64,000 nt of DNA, taken from NCBI RefSeq assembly GCF_042432495.1, contig NZ_JBHLXC010000010.1:27770-91769 (forward strand). The letters run 5' to 3'. A program made the translations under genes and the position numbers. The notes beneath the pieces are model-generated. The model did no database searches. It saw only the letters and a program-made list of their open reading frames with translations, and had not been told where the DNA came from. Shown piece by piece: positions 27,369-36,959 of this stretch. Position 1 is the first letter of the stretch. Every line of letters begins with the position of its first letter. The stretch comes from Pseudochelatococcus lubricantis (lineage in GTDB: Bacteria; Pseudomonadota; Alphaproteobacteria; Rhizobiales; Beijerinckiaceae).

Positions 27369-28253
27369 TTACGTCCCGGCGGGAGCTTTCGCCCGGGCCG
27401 TTTCGGCAAGCGCGTTCCGCAGGGCCTTGAAATCCTGCCAGGCGAGGCGCTTCTGCAATGGCTGGCGCAGCAGGTAGGCGGGGTGGAGCGTGGCGAGCGC
27501 GCGGATCTCCCGCCGGCCGGTGTGATAGGTGAACCAGCGCCCCCGTGTGCGCAGGATGCCATCCCTGACGCCAAGCAGCGCCTGCACGGACGGGCCGCCG
27601 AGGCACACGAGGATGTCGGGGTCGCACAGCTCGATCTGCCGCTCGATGAAGGGGTGGCAGGCCGCTGCTTCCTGCGGTGTCGGCGTGCGGTTGCCTGGCG
27701 GGCGCCATGGCACGATGTTGGCGATGTAGGCGCCCGTCTTGCGGTCGAGGCCGACGGCATGCAGCATCCGGTCGAGCAACTGGCCGGATCGACCCACGAA
27801 GGGCAGGCCCTGGATGTCCTCGTCGCGGCCGGGCGCCTCGCCGACGAACATGACGCGCGCCTGTGGATTGCCGTCTGCGAACACCAGATTCTTCGCCGTG
27901 GCCTTGAGGCCGCATCCCTCGAACGAGGCGAGGGCCTCACGCAGCTCATCGAGGGTTTGCGCCGCCTGCGCGCGTTCGCGCGCGGCGCGGGCGGAGTCGT
28001 CGGCATTGTCGAAGCTGCGGATGCGGGGCGCTGCCACGGCGGGTTGCGGCTGCGGCTTGCTTTCGGGATCGCCCGGCGTCACCTGTGGCGCGTCCCTGTC
28101 CGGGAGCGGGGCGGGGCGCGCCTGCAGGCTTTGGGAAAAGCGATCCTGCGGCGCGTCGCCGACAGCGCAATCCACCCCGGCCTCGACATAGAAATCGAGC
28201 AGGGTTTCGAGGGCCGCATCGCGGACGCTGCCGGAAGGAAAGCTGTCGGACAT
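27369..28253 (-). CDS. Uracil-DNA glycosylase, family 4-like
   Basis: Removes uracil from DNA. Motif 1 GEAPGRDEDIQGLPFVGRSG and motif 2 LHPAYLLR are the hallmark of thermophile-type, iron-sulfur family 4 UDGs, and VPWRPPGNRTPTPQEAAAC lies between them. The N-terminal ~120 residues are a proline- and glutamine-rich linker typical of alphaproteobacterial members. 294 residues from the ATG at 28253; the open frame continues upstream to 28409 but that extension is basic and lacks family similarity. It is convergent to the PPDK-like gene with only 16 nt between the stops. Confidence 0.92.
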   Translation of the reverse strand: MSDSFPSGSVRDAALETLLDFYVEAGVDCAVGDAPQDRFSQSLQARPAPLPDRDAPQVTPGDPESKPQPQPAVAAPRIRSFDNADDSARAARERAQAAQTLDELREALASFEGCGLKATAKNLVFADGNPQARVMFVGEAPGRDEDIQGLPFVGRSGQLLDRMLHAVGLDRKTGAYIANIVPWRPPGNRTPTPQEAAACHPFIERQIELCDPDILVCLGGPSVQALLGVRDGILRTRGRWFTYHTGRREIRALATLHPAYLLRQPLQKRLAWQDFKALRNALAETARAKAPAGT

Positions 28254-28332
28254 GCGTGCAATATAGAACAGGCCGGGGCGGATGGAAACGCCCGTTCCGC
28301 GCTGCCCGGCCGTCCGCTCCCGAAAGAGGCCT

Positions 28333-29280
28333 TCAGGGGCGCGGCGGAAGGGCCGCGCCCTCCTGTTCCTGTTGCTGCGCGCGGGCGAGGCGCGCGTTTG
28401 CCTGCTCACGGAAGAACAGGAAGATGCCGGCGCCTACGATCACCGCCGCGCCGAGGAGGGTCGTCGCCTTCGGCATTTCGCCAAAGAAGACATAGCCGAA
28501 CACCACCGCCCAGACGATCAGCGTGTACTGATAGGGCACGACGACGGAAGCCGGAGCCAGTTTCAGCGCGCGGTTCACGCACAGAAAGGCGCTCATCGAG
28601 ACGACGCCGAGCAGGCCGAGCATGAAGAAGTCTGTCATGTCGGGCGTCACCCAGCCGAACGGCGCGGCGATCAGGCCACAGACGAGGGCCGCCGCGACCT
28701 GAACCGTGACGAGCTGCACATCGCCCGTGCCGCGCGACAGCCGGGTCGTCACCATCAGCCCGGAGAAGGCGACACTGCCCGCAAGCGCGATGAGCGACGG
28801 CCACGACAGCGCGACGATCGACGGCCCGAGCGCGATCAGCACGCCGAGGAAGCCCACAAGAACCGCCGTCCAGCGCGTCGGCCCCACGCGCTCGCCCAGA
28901 AACACCGCGGACATGGCCGTCACGTAGATCGGGCCGGCGAGATAGAACGTCATCACGTCCGCCAGCGGGAGATAGGCCACGGCCCAGTAGAACAGCGCCA
29001 CATCCGCCGTGCCGCAGAGGGCGCGGATGATCTGCACGCGCGGATGCGGCATGTCGCGGAAGGAGGAAAGCCCGGCGCGCCAGATGAAGGGCGCGAGGAT
29101 CGCGAACGCGGCAGCGGAGCGAATCAGCAGGATTTGCCCCACGGAATAAGTGGCGACGAGCCACTTGCCCATCACATCGTTGATGCCGAAAACGAACAGC
29201 CCGAACACCATCAGGCCGATGCCCGCGAGCGTCGTGTTGGCCGCAACCGGAGAAGAGCGGACGAAAGAAGTGTCAGACAT
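28333..29280 (-). CDS. EamA/DMT-family transporter
   Basis: Inner-membrane drug/metabolite transporter of 315 residues with ten predicted helices in two EamA repeats (about 18-145 and 165-290). Features include LCGTADVALFYWAVAYLPLADVMTF and the C-terminal half VNRALKLAPASVVVPYQYTLIVWAVVFGYVFFGEMP, both typical. The substrate is not predictable. A charged, Gln/Glu-rich tail ends the protein. It is on the same strand as the UDG gene, 80 nt upstream, and could be co-transcribed. Confidence 0.9.
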   Translation of the reverse strand: MSDTSFVRSSPVAANTTLAGIGLMVFGLFVFGINDVMGKWLVATYSVGQILLIRSAAAFAILAPFIWRAGLSSFRDMPHPRVQIIRALCGTADVALFYWAVAYLPLADVMTFYLAGPIYVTAMSAVFLGERVGPTRWTAVLVGFLGVLIALGPSIVALSWPSLIALAGSVAFSGLMVTTRLSRGTGDVQLVTVQVAAALVCGLIAAPFGWVTPDMTDFFMLGLLGVVSMSAFLCVNRALKLAPASVVVPYQYTLIVWAVVFGYVFFGEMPKATTLLGAAVIVGAGIFLFFREQANARLARAQQQEQEGAALPPRP

Positions 29281-29384
29281 GATGGGTAAGCCGTAAGCCG
29301 CTGAAAAAAGGCGATTAATCAGGACGCCTTGTGCCCGCGGACTATGTCAGATTTGCGGCTGTTTGGATAAGATGGAAGAAACGC

Positions 29385-30137
29385 CTAGCTGACCTGCAAT
29401 AAACGCATTCGGTCGCCATGAAACACGAGGCCGGACAGGATTCCCCAGTTCACCACGCCGCTGTCGAGGTCGATGCGGTGGCGGTCGCGGAAGTCGACGG
29501 TCCGGCGCGGAATGTGCCCGTGAATCACCGCAACCCCTTCCGGATAAGGGCCGGGGCTGTCGATCCAGGCGCGGCGCGTCCACATCAGCGTGTGCGGATC
29601 CTGCCGGTCGAGCGGGAGGGCGGGGTCGATGCCCGCATGCACGAAGACCAGCTGGCCGATGCGGTGCATCACCGGCGTCGCCTCCAGCCACCGGGCGAGG
29701 TCCTCGCCAAATCTGGCGCGGAACTCCGCCGGCGAGATGCGCCACGGGTCGAGCCCCATCTGGGTGAACATGCCTTCGCCGCCCGCGTCCAGCCACGGCC
29801 CCAGCGCGGCCGGCGATCCGCCGAGATAGGCAAGCAGCCTGTCCTCATGGTTGCCGCGCAGGGTGATCGCCGACGCGCCATCGATGCCAGCGCGTGCCCG
29901 CACCAGCGCTTCCCGGTTCCGGGGGCCGCGGTCGATCAGGTCGCCGAGATGGATGACGGCGGCGCTGCGCGGGCCGAGTTCGTCCAGCTCCCGCCGGATG
30001 GCGTCGTGCATGGCGGCGAGCAGATGGTCGTGGCCGTGCACGTCCCCGATGGCGGCGACGAATTGCCCCTCCGGCAAGGTCCTGATCGTGGGCCGCCAGT
30101 CGAAGCGAAGCACGCTGGGCCGGGAAAGCATATGCAT
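29385..30137 (-). CDS. Metallophosphoesterase, PPP/ApaH-like serine/threonine phosphatase family
   Basis: 250 residues with the full calcineurin-type metal-binding set: GDVHGH, GDLIDRGPRN, GNHED, FVHAGIDP and HGHIPR. This signature matches bacterial PPP-type phosphatases (PrpE/ApaH-like), which hydrolyse phosphoproteins or dinucleoside polyphosphates. Which substrate is unknown. The start MHML has two close ATGs (30137, 30131). It stands alone between the EamA transporter and ettA, divergent from the latter with 246 nt between. Confidence 0.9.
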   Translation of the reverse strand: MHMLSRPSVLRFDWRPTIRTLPEGQFVAAIGDVHGHDHLLAAMHDAIRRELDELGPRSAAVIHLGDLIDRGPRNREALVRARAGIDGASAITLRGNHEDRLLAYLGGSPAALGPWLDAGGEGMFTQMGLDPWRISPAEFRARFGEDLARWLEATPVMHRIGQLVFVHAGIDPALPLDRQDPHTLMWTRRAWIDSPGPYPEGVAVIHGHIPRRTVDFRDRHRIDLDSGVVNWGILSGLVFHGDRMRLLQVS

Positions 30138-30383
30138 GAAGAGCCGGATCTGCTGGCATTACTAACGAGATCAATGTTAACAATAATAGTGGTGATTCCG
30201 TCATTCCATGCAAGTCGCAAGCGTACCGATAGCGCAGGAACGGTTTCACAGGCGCCTGAATTGCGCCGCCGGGCTTGAAGCGCGCGCCTGCGCCTGCTAA
30301 CCCGTTTCCAGCAAATCTTTTCGGAAGCCCGCCGGCGCGGGCGGGCGACAGCGCGAATCGCGCGTCCATCGACAGAGAGACCA

Positions 30384-32039
30384 ATGGCCTCCTATCAGTA
30401 CGTTTATCACATGCATGGCTTGTCCAAGGCCTACCCTGGCGGGAAGAAGGTCCTCGACAACGTGCACCTCTCCTTTTATCCGGGTGCCAAGATCGGCGTG
30501 CTCGGCGTCAACGGCGCCGGCAAGTCGACGCTGCTGCGCATCATGGCCGGCACCGACAAGGATTTTTCCGGCGAGGCCTGGGCGGCGGAAGGCGCGCGCG
30601 TCGGCTACCTGCCGCAGGAGCCGCAGCTGGACCCCGCCAAGACGGTGCGCGAGAACGTCATGGAGGGCGTGGCCGAGAAGCAGGCCATCCTCGACAGGTA
30701 CAACGAACTCGCCGTGAACTACTCCGACGAGACCGCCGACGAGATGACGCGGCTGCAGGACGAAATCGAGGCGCAGGACCTGTGGGACCTCGACAGCCGC
30801 GTCGACCAGGCGATGGACGCCCTGCGCTGTCCGCCCGACGACGCCGATGTCGCGAAGCTCTCGGGCGGCGAGAAGCGCCGCGTGGCGCTCTGCAAGCTGC
30901 TGCTGTGGCAGCCTGAGCTTTTGCTGCTCGACGAGCCGACCAACCATCTCGACGCCGAGACGGTGGCGTGGCTCGAAGGGCATCTACGCCAGTATCCGGG
31001 CGCGATCCTGATCGTCACCCACGACCGCTACTTCCTCGACAACGTCACAGGCTGGATTCTGGAACTCGATCGCGGACGCGGCATTCCCTACGAGGGCAAT
31101 TACTCGTCGTGGCTGGAGCAGAAGCAGAAGCGCCTGCAGCAGGAGGGCCGCGAGGAAGAGGCGCGCCAGCGCACGCTGGAGCGCGAGCGGGAGTGGATTT
31201 CCGCCTCGCCGCGCGCCCGCCAGGCCAAGAGCAAGGCCCGCATCCAGCGCTATGACGAGCTGGTGCAGAAGGCCAGCGACAAGGCGCCGACCACCGCGCA
31301 GATCATCATCCCGATTGCCGAACGGCTCGGCAACAACGTCATCGAGTTCAACGGGCTGACGAAGGGCTTCGGCGACCGGTTGCTGATCGACGACCTCAGC
31401 TTCAAGCTGCCGCCCGGCGGCATCGTTGGCGTCATCGGGCCCAACGGCGCCGGCAAGACGACGCTGTTCCGCATGATCACGGGACAGGAAAAGCCGGATT
31501 CCGGCACCATCTCCATCGGCGAATCGGTGCAGCTCGGCTATGTCGACCAGTCCCGCGACGCGCTCGATGGCAACAAGACCGTCTGGGAAGAGATTTCCGG
31601 CGGCAACGACATCATCTACCTCGGCAAACGGGAGATCAACTCGCGCGCCTATTGTTCCGCCTTCAATTTCAAGGGCGGCGACCAGCAGAAGAAGGTCGGC
31701 ATGCTCTCGGGCGGCGAGCGCAACCGCGTGCACCTCGCCAAGATGCTGAAGTCCGGCGCCAACGTGCTGCTGCTCGACGAGCCGACCAACGACCTCGACG
31801 TCGATACCCTGCGCGCGCTTGAGGAGGCGCTGGAGGATTATGCCGGCTGCGCCGTTATCATCAGCCATGATCGCATGTTCCTCGACCGCATCGCCACCCA
31901 CATCCTCTCCTTCGAGGGCGACAGCCAGGTGGAGTGGTTCGAGGGTAACTTCCAGGACTACGAGGAAGACAAGAAGCGCCGGCTCGGCATCGACTCGACC
32001 ATTCCGAAGCGCATCCAGTACAAGAAGTTCGGACGTTAA
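30384..32039 (+). CDS. ettA: Energy-dependent translational throttle protein, ABC-F family
   Basis: Cytoplasmic ABC-F ATPase that binds the ribosomal E site and gates translation according to the ATP/ADP ratio. 551 residues with two ATPase domains: GVNGAGKST/LSGGEKRRVAL/LLLLDEPTNHLD and GPNGAGKTT/LSGGERNRVHL/VLLLDEPTNDLD. They are joined by a linker with the charged arm (about 240-310; WLEQKQKRLQQEGREEEARQ) and the SPRARQAKSKARIQRYDEL segment typical of EttA. There are no membrane helices. tam follows 25 nt downstream. Confidence 0.95.
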   Translation: MASYQYVYHMHGLSKAYPGGKKVLDNVHLSFYPGAKIGVLGVNGAGKSTLLRIMAGTDKDFSGEAWAAEGARVGYLPQEPQLDPAKTVRENVMEGVAEKQAILDRYNELAVNYSDETADEMTRLQDEIEAQDLWDLDSRVDQAMDALRCPPDDADVAKLSGGEKRRVALCKLLLWQPELLLLDEPTNHLDAETVAWLEGHLRQYPGAILIVTHDRYFLDNVTGWILELDRGRGIPYEGNYSSWLEQKQKRLQQEGREEEARQRTLEREREWISASPRARQAKSKARIQRYDELVQKASDKAPTTAQIIIPIAERLGNNVIEFNGLTKGFGDRLLIDDLSFKLPPGGIVGVIGPNGAGKTTLFRMITGQEKPDSGTISIGESVQLGYVDQSRDALDGNKTVWEEISGGNDIIYLGKREINSRAYCSAFNFKGGDQQKKVGMLSGGERNRVHLAKMLKSGANVLLLDEPTNDLDVDTLRALEEALEDYAGCAVIISHDRMFLDRIATHILSFEGDSQVEWFEGNFQDYEEDKKRRLGIDSTIPKRIQYKKFGR

Positions 32040-32064
32040 CCCGCTGCGATAAGGGGACTGTGAC

Positions 32065-32856
32065 ATGACGACGTGGGACGCGCGCCAGTATCTGAAGTTT
32101 GAGGATCAGCGCACGCGCCCCGCGCGTGACCTGCTGGCGCAGGTGCCGCTGGCGTCGCCCGGCCTGGTGGCGGACCTCGGCTGCGGGCCGGGCAATTCGA
32201 CGCAATTGCTGGTCGAGCGCTTTCCGCAGGCCCAGATCATCGGTGTCGACAACGCGCCCGACATGCTCGCGGCGGCGCGCCAGCGCCTTCCCGACGTGCG
32301 CTTCGTCGAAAGCGACATCGGCGCGTCTGTCCAGCAGGTGCAGGCCGGCGGTTGGGCGGGGGAGGGGCCGTTCGACCTGCTCTTCGCCAACGCCGCCCTA
32401 CAATGGGTGCCCGACCATGCGGCCCTGCTGCCTGCGCTCGTGGATACGCTGGCGCCGGGTGGCTTGCTCGCCGTGCAGATGCCCGACAATCTCGACGAGC
32501 CTTCGCATCGCCTGATGCGCGAGGTGGCGGGCGCAGGGCCGTGGTCCGCCCGCCTCGCGGGTGTGGAGCGGCTGAAGCTCGCTTCCGTGGACGCCTATTA
32601 CGATATGCTTATCCCGCACGTGAGCCGCGTCGATATCTGGCACACCATCTACCAGCATCCGCTCGACAGCGTTGACGCCATCGTGGAATGGGTGAAAGGC
32701 ACCGGGCTGCTGCCCTTTCTGGCACCGCTCGACGATGCGGAGCAGTCGCTGTTCCTCTCCGACTACGCGGAGAAGCTGGCGGAGCACTATCTGCCGCGGG
32801 CGGACGACAAGGTCCTGCTTGCCTTCCCGCGGCTGTTCATCGTGGCGCAGAAGTAA
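32065..32856 (+). CDS. tam: Trans-aconitate 2-methyltransferase
   Basis: Methylates trans-aconitate, a spontaneous and inhibitory isomer of the citric-acid-cycle intermediate cis-aconitate. SAM-binding motif VADLGCGPGNSTQLLVERFP, then GVDNAPDMLAAARQRLP and LLFANAALQWVPDH, all conserved in Tam. The N-terminus TTWDARQYLKFEDQRTRPARDLL and the central VSRVDIWHTIYQHPLDSVDAIVEWVKGTGL are specific to this family. 263 residues, full length. Probably co-transcribed with ettA. Confidence 0.93.
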   Translation: MTTWDARQYLKFEDQRTRPARDLLAQVPLASPGLVADLGCGPGNSTQLLVERFPQAQIIGVDNAPDMLAAARQRLPDVRFVESDIGASVQQVQAGGWAGEGPFDLLFANAALQWVPDHAALLPALVDTLAPGGLLAVQMPDNLDEPSHRLMREVAGAGPWSARLAGVERLKLASVDAYYDMLIPHVSRVDIWHTIYQHPLDSVDAIVEWVKGTGLLPFLAPLDDAEQSLFLSDYAEKLAEHYLPRADDKVLLAFPRLFIVAQK

Positions 32857-32877
32857 GAGCGGGCGCGCATCTCGCCA

Positions 32878-34032
32878 TCAGGCGCTCGCCGCGATCCCGC
32901 CGGATTTTTTCGCCGTGCCTGCAAGCGGCGCCGGCCCTTCCAGATAGCGCGTCAGCCAGTATAGGCACATGATGCCGGCGGGAACGACCGCAAGCCCGGT
33001 CAGCGTGTTGCCCGAAAGGCGCAACCCTTCCGTCAGCGTGGCGAATATCTGGCCGGCGCTGCTGAGTACCGATCCGAGCGCGAAAATCGCCAGCCCGTGG
33101 CGGCCTATCAGCGCCATCGGCCTGCCGAACGGCCACTGCAACAGCATGCCGCCTACGCGGAAGCGTGCCAGCAGGTACGCAAGCGCCAGAAAATGCGCCA
33201 GCCGCATCACGCCCATATCCGTCTTGTCGAAGCCGCCGAGGGCGCGCGCCGCATCGAACAGCCCCGGTTCAAGGCCGAACATGTTGGTCGTCAGCACGAC
33301 ACCGGCGGCGACAAATAGGGAGCATACGGCCGTCAGCCACGGCAAGGCCTGCAGTTGCTCGCCGGAGCGCCTCATCACGATCACCGCGACGACGCCGATC
33401 ACGAAGGCGAACTGCCACGCGAAGGGGTTGAGAAACCACAGCCCCTCCACCGGCCAGCTCGGCAGGTTCACCTGCGGCGCCTGCGCGATGGCGTAGATGA
33501 TGAACGACACGATCAGCGTCGCCATGGGCGAGCGCCATGCCGCGAGCAGGATGAACGGCGCGCACAGCATCAGCAGGATGTAGAGCGGCAGAATATTGTA
33601 ATAGCCCAGTTGATGCCCCAGACTCATGATGCCGAGCAGCGCTGCGGCGGGGTCATCGAAAATCACATCGCGGCCATGGCCGAGGATGAAGGCCTCCCGG
33701 CCTGTCAGCACGAAGGCATTGGCGAAGAGCGCGATCGCCGTGAATGTCAGCAGCAGGTGGATGGCATAAAGCAGGAAGGCGCGTCGCCACGCCTTGTTCA
33801 GGGCGCCGAGCGTGTCGCCGCGCGACATGTTGCCGCCATAGGCCAGCGCGACCGAAAGGCCGGAGATGAAGACGAAGGCTTCGGCTGAATCGGAAAAGCC
33901 GAAATTGCGCGGCGTGACGGACTCGAAAATGTTGCCGGGCACGTGGTTGATGAAGATGATGACAAGCACCAGCCCGCGCCAGAAGTCGATGGTCTCGATC
34001 CGGCCCGTTGCCGTTCCGCTTCGCCTTTGCAA
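32878..34032 (-). CDS. opgC: OpgC/MdoC-type membrane protein (glucan succinylation), TTG start
   Basis: 384-residue integral membrane protein of the OpgC family, which succinylates periplasmic glucans. IETIDFWRGLVLVIIFINHVPG and the following AEAFVFISGLSVALAYG are the conserved first two helices of this acyltransferase-like family, with about ten helices in all. The open frame runs upstream to 34134, but the best start is TTG at 34032: AAGGAGGA lies exactly 7 nt before it and no ATG or GTG is near. Whether it acts on cyclic or linear glucans is unknown. Confidence 0.85.
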   Translation of the reverse strand: MQRRSGTATGRIETIDFWRGLVLVIIFINHVPGNIFESVTPRNFGFSDSAEAFVFISGLSVALAYGGNMSRGDTLGALNKAWRRAFLLYAIHLLLTFTAIALFANAFVLTGREAFILGHGRDVIFDDPAAALLGIMSLGHQLGYYNILPLYILLMLCAPFILLAAWRSPMATLIVSFIIYAIAQAPQVNLPSWPVEGLWFLNPFAWQFAFVIGVVAVIVMRRSGEQLQALPWLTAVCSLFVAAGVVLTTNMFGLEPGLFDAARALGGFDKTDMGVMRLAHFLALAYLLARFRVGGMLLQWPFGRPMALIGRHGLAIFALGSVLSSAGQIFATLTEGLRLSGNTLTGLAVVPAGIMCLYWLTRYLEGPAPLAGTAKKSGGIAASA

Positions 34033-34166
34033 TGCGTTGTCCTCCTTGCGCCGATTGTTCCGGCGCAACTGCGCAAACGTGTTTCTGAATGGATTGTTCC
34101 GATCCAAGAGGGCGCGGTGTGCGCTGCCGCACATACGGCGCCGTCATGGACCGGTGTGAGGCACGG

Positions 34167-34502
34167 TCAATGACCGACGGTTTTCGAGAACAGGTTGATG
34201 ACCAGCACACCGCCGATGATCATTGCGAGCCCGGCAATGGCGGGAAGATCGAGCTTCTGCTGGAAGGCGACGAAGCCGACGAGCGCAATGAGCACGATGC
34301 CGATGCCGCTCCAGATCGCATAGACGATGCCGACAGGAATGAACTTGAGCGTCAACGACAGGAAATAGAACGAAATGACGTAACCCGCCACGGTAATAAG
34401 GGAGGGGACGAGGCGCGTGAAGCCTTCCGCCGTCTTCAGCGACGATGTCGCGATCACCTCGCAGACGATGGCGATCGCCAGATAAATATAGGCGTTACTC
34501 AT
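34167..34502 (-). CDS. Small multidrug resistance exporter, EmrE/Qac type
   Basis: 111-residue four-helix proton-coupled exporter of cationic compounds. The essential membrane glutamate is Glu15 in AIVCEVIATSSLK, the aromatic Trp in YAIWSGIGIVLIALVG matches the EmrE substrate pocket, and KLDLPAIAGLAMIIGGVLVINLFS is the fourth helix. These residues fit the Qac/EmrE branch better than the guanidinium-exporter branch. No paired SMR partner gene is adjacent, so it probably acts as a homodimer. Confidence 0.93.
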   Translation of the reverse strand: MSNAYIYLAIAIVCEVIATSSLKTAEGFTRLVPSLITVAGYVISFYFLSLTLKFIPVGIVYAIWSGIGIVLIALVGFVAFQQKLDLPAIAGLAMIIGGVLVINLFSKTVGH

Positions 34503-34558
34503 GAAAATCCGCTTCGACAGGCGATACCGGCCGGGCGCCGTCCGGCCGGCCGGTAGGC

Positions 34559-35464
34559 TCAGGGCGTAATGAGCGTGCCGGCGCCGTGGTCGGTGTAGAG
34601 TTCGAGCAGCACCGAGTGCGGCACCTTGCCGTCCAGGATGACGACGCCCTCGACGCCCTGTTCGAGCGCGTAGATGCAGGTCTCGACCTTGGGAATCATG
34701 CCGCCGGTGATGGTGCCGTCGGCGACGAGGCGGCGGCAGTCGTCGATGGTGAGCTGCCGCAGCAATTGCTTGTTCTTGTCCAGAACGCCGGGCACGTCGG
34801 TGAGCAGCAGCAGGCGCTTGGCCCGCATGGCGCCCGCGATGGCGCCGGCGAACGTGTCCGCGTTTATGTTGTAGGTAGCGCCGTCCTCGCCCGGCGCGAC
34901 GGGGGCGAGCACCGGGATGAGTTCGGCCTTCAGCACGGCGTCGAGCACCGCGCGGTTGACGCGCTGAGGCTCACCCACGAAGCCGAGATCGACGGCCTTT
35001 TCCTCAAGCGATTCGGGATCGACGATGCTGCGCGTCACCTTGCGGGCGGTGACCATGTTGCCGTCCTTGCCGCAGAGGCCGACGGCCCGCCCGCCTTCGG
35101 CCGCGATCGTGCCGACGAGCTGCTTGTTGATGGAGCCGGCCAGCACCATCTCCACCACTTCGACGGTGGCCTTGTCAGTGACACGCAGGCCCGCCTGGAA
35201 CTCGGACGTGATGCCGAGCCGTTTCAGCATGCCGCCGATCTGCGGCCCGCCGCCGTGCACCACGATAGGCAGCACGCCGGACTGTTCGAGCAGCACGACA
35301 TCCTCAGCGAAGTCCTCCGCTGCCGAGGCGTCGCCCATGGCGTGGCCGCCATACTTGATCACCACGACCTGCTGGTCGTAGCGCTGCATGTGGGGTAGCG
35401 CCTGAACGAGAATCTCCGCCCGGGCGAAGACGTCGGGCAGATCGGGGGGAGAATGGTCGGTCAT
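34559..35464 (-). CDS. argB: N-acetylglutamate kinase
   Basis: Second step of arginine biosynthesis, phosphorylating N-acetyl-L-glutamate. 301 residues; VVVIKYGGHAMGD is the ATP-binding glycine-lysine loop, VHGGGPQIGGMLKRLG the second loop, AGSINKQLVGTI and YNINADTFAGAIAGAMRAKRLLLLTDVPGVLDK the substrate and nucleotide regions. The N-terminal helix (FARAEILVQALPHMQRYD) is the extension found in arginine-inhibited hexameric enzymes, so feedback inhibition is likely. The ATG at 35464 starts MTDHSPP; an upstream extension to 35521 has no similarity. Confidence 0.96.
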   Translation of the reverse strand: MTDHSPPDLPDVFARAEILVQALPHMQRYDQQVVVIKYGGHAMGDASAAEDFAEDVVLLEQSGVLPIVVHGGGPQIGGMLKRLGITSEFQAGLRVTDKATVEVVEMVLAGSINKQLVGTIAAEGGRAVGLCGKDGNMVTARKVTRSIVDPESLEEKAVDLGFVGEPQRVNRAVLDAVLKAELIPVLAPVAPGEDGATYNINADTFAGAIAGAMRAKRLLLLTDVPGVLDKNKQLLRQLTIDDCRRLVADGTITGGMIPKVETCIYALEQGVEGVVILDGKVPHSVLLELYTDHGAGTLITP

Positions 35465-35562
35465 GACGGGCGACGGTCCTGCAGTGCGATTCGCATCTTT
35501 TGTTGCTGTTCTACAGGACATAACGCGCCGTGTCGCCCGCGTTTTTCACGGGCCGAGGACCA

Positions 35563-35937
35563 TCAGGCGTCGCGTCTCGCGGCAAGGGCTGCGATGGCGA
35601 TGACGAGCCATCCGGCCATCAGGACCGTTCCGCCGGTGGGGGCCGCCATGTAGAACAGCGTCTTGCCCTCGACGGCGCGCAACGCCAGCTCGCCGCTGAA
35701 CAGCGCCACGCCGGAGAAGACGAGTACGCCGCCCGCGTGCGCGATTCCCGCCCGCACGAGACCGGTGCGGATGAGGGCCGGCAAGGCGATAAGCGCGGCG
35801 GCGTGAAACAGCAGGAAGTTCGCCGCCGTGCCGAGCCCGGTGCCGGGCCCCGTCACATGCGTGGCCGCCGCGGCGGCGGCGGTTCCCAGCAGGCCAAAAA
35901 GCGCCCCCAGCACGACGAGCGCGCGATCCATGATCAT
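35563..35937 (-). CDS. DUF423 membrane protein (YgdD-like)
   Basis: 124-residue inner-membrane protein with four hydrophobic segments. The conserved DUF423 pattern is visible: GALFGLLGTAAAAAATHV at the start (the family has G.A.GAFGAH here), TAANFLLFHAAALIALPAL, AGGVLVFSGVALFSGELALRAV and PTGGTVLMAGWLVIAIAAL. Function is unknown across the family. CGGGGGA sits close to the first ATG; a second ATG is two codons in. Confidence 0.87.
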   Translation of the reverse strand: MIMDRALVVLGALFGLLGTAAAAAATHVTGPGTGLGTAANFLLFHAAALIALPALIRTGLVRAGIAHAGGVLVFSGVALFSGELALRAVEGKTLFYMAAPTGGTVLMAGWLVIAIAALAARRDA

Positions 35938-36189
35938 TCCCCCGGAAGGTATGTGCGCAATCCAAAGGACGACTCAGCGGCGCGGCTCTGGATTTCCATC
36001 CGCCTCACCAGACCATTTTTACGTTTCTTTGAAACGCGACAATGGTCCATCTCTTTGGTCCATCTCTTTGCATTTACGCAATTCCGAGCACAAAGCGGTG
36101 CCCCCCCCTTTGCTGAAATTGCCTTATCGCATCAACGGGCTGTTGCGGGAACTGCGACAAACCGTCGTCCGCGTCCGCGACAGAAACCT

Positions 36190-36843
36190 TCAGCCTGCGC
36201 GCTCGTGCAGCAGCCGGACAATCGCCGCCTGCAGCGCGTCCATGCCGTCGCCAGTGCGGCTCGACGTGGCGATGACGCCGGGATAGGCGGCGGCGCGGCG
36301 CACGACCGCCTGTTCCGTCGTCCGGATACGCTCGGCCAGCGGGCCGGGCTTGAGGGCATCCGCCTTTGTGAGGACGATCTGGTACGACACGGCGGATTTA
36401 TCAAGCGTATCCAGCACGTTGAGATCATTGTCCTTGAGGCCGTGGCGCGCGTCGATCAACACGTAGACGCGCGCGAGATTGGCGCGGCCGCGCAGGTAGG
36501 CATGGATGAGTTCCGTCCACGCAGCGACCTTCTCCTTGCCCACCGCCGCATAGCCGTAGCCGGGCATGTCGACGAGGGTGAAGGCGTGGGGCTGGCCTTC
36601 GCCGATGCGGAAGAAGTTCAGCTCCTGCGTGCGCCCGGGCGTGCTCGACGTGCGCGCCAGCGCCTTGCGGCGTGTGAGGGCGTTGACGAGGCTCGACTTG
36701 CCGACGTTCGAACGCCCGGCGAAGGCGATCTCGATGCCGTGCATGGGCGGCAGGCCGCCCAGCGAATCGGTGCCCCAGAAGAAATCCGCCTTGCCTGAGA
36801 ACAGCTTGCGGGCAATGTCCTGATAATCGATCTGGTCTGTCAT
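36190..36843 (-). CDS. engB: Ribosome-biogenesis GTPase EngB/YsxC/YihA
   Basis: Small GTPase needed for assembly of the large ribosomal subunit and cell division. G1 GRSNVGKS, G2 region RTSSTPGRTQELNFF, G3 VDMPGYGYA and G4 LTKADAL are all intact in 217 residues. The PGYGYA sequence after the DxPG motif is diagnostic of EngB. The ATG at 36843 (MTDQID) is taken rather than the upstream in-frame codon at 36864. It lies 116 nt downstream of yidC; the gap holds a CGGGCC-TTT-GGCCCG-like stem without a T-run. Confidence 0.94.
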   Translation of the reverse strand: MTDQIDYQDIARKLFSGKADFFWGTDSLGGLPPMHGIEIAFAGRSNVGKSSLVNALTRRKALARTSSTPGRTQELNFFRIGEGQPHAFTLVDMPGYGYAAVGKEKVAAWTELIHAYLRGRANLARVYVLIDARHGLKDNDLNVLDTLDKSAVSYQIVLTKADALKPGPLAERIRTTEQAVVRRAAAYPGVIATSSRTGDGMDALQAAIVRLLHERAG

Positions 36844-36959
36844 TCGGGCTTTATCAACCGGCACGCCCCGCCACGCAAGGCCGCTTCATGCAAGAGCGGC
36901 GAAGAACGGGCCTTTCGGCCCGCCCTTCGCCGCCGTGAGATAACGGAACAGGCCGGGGA

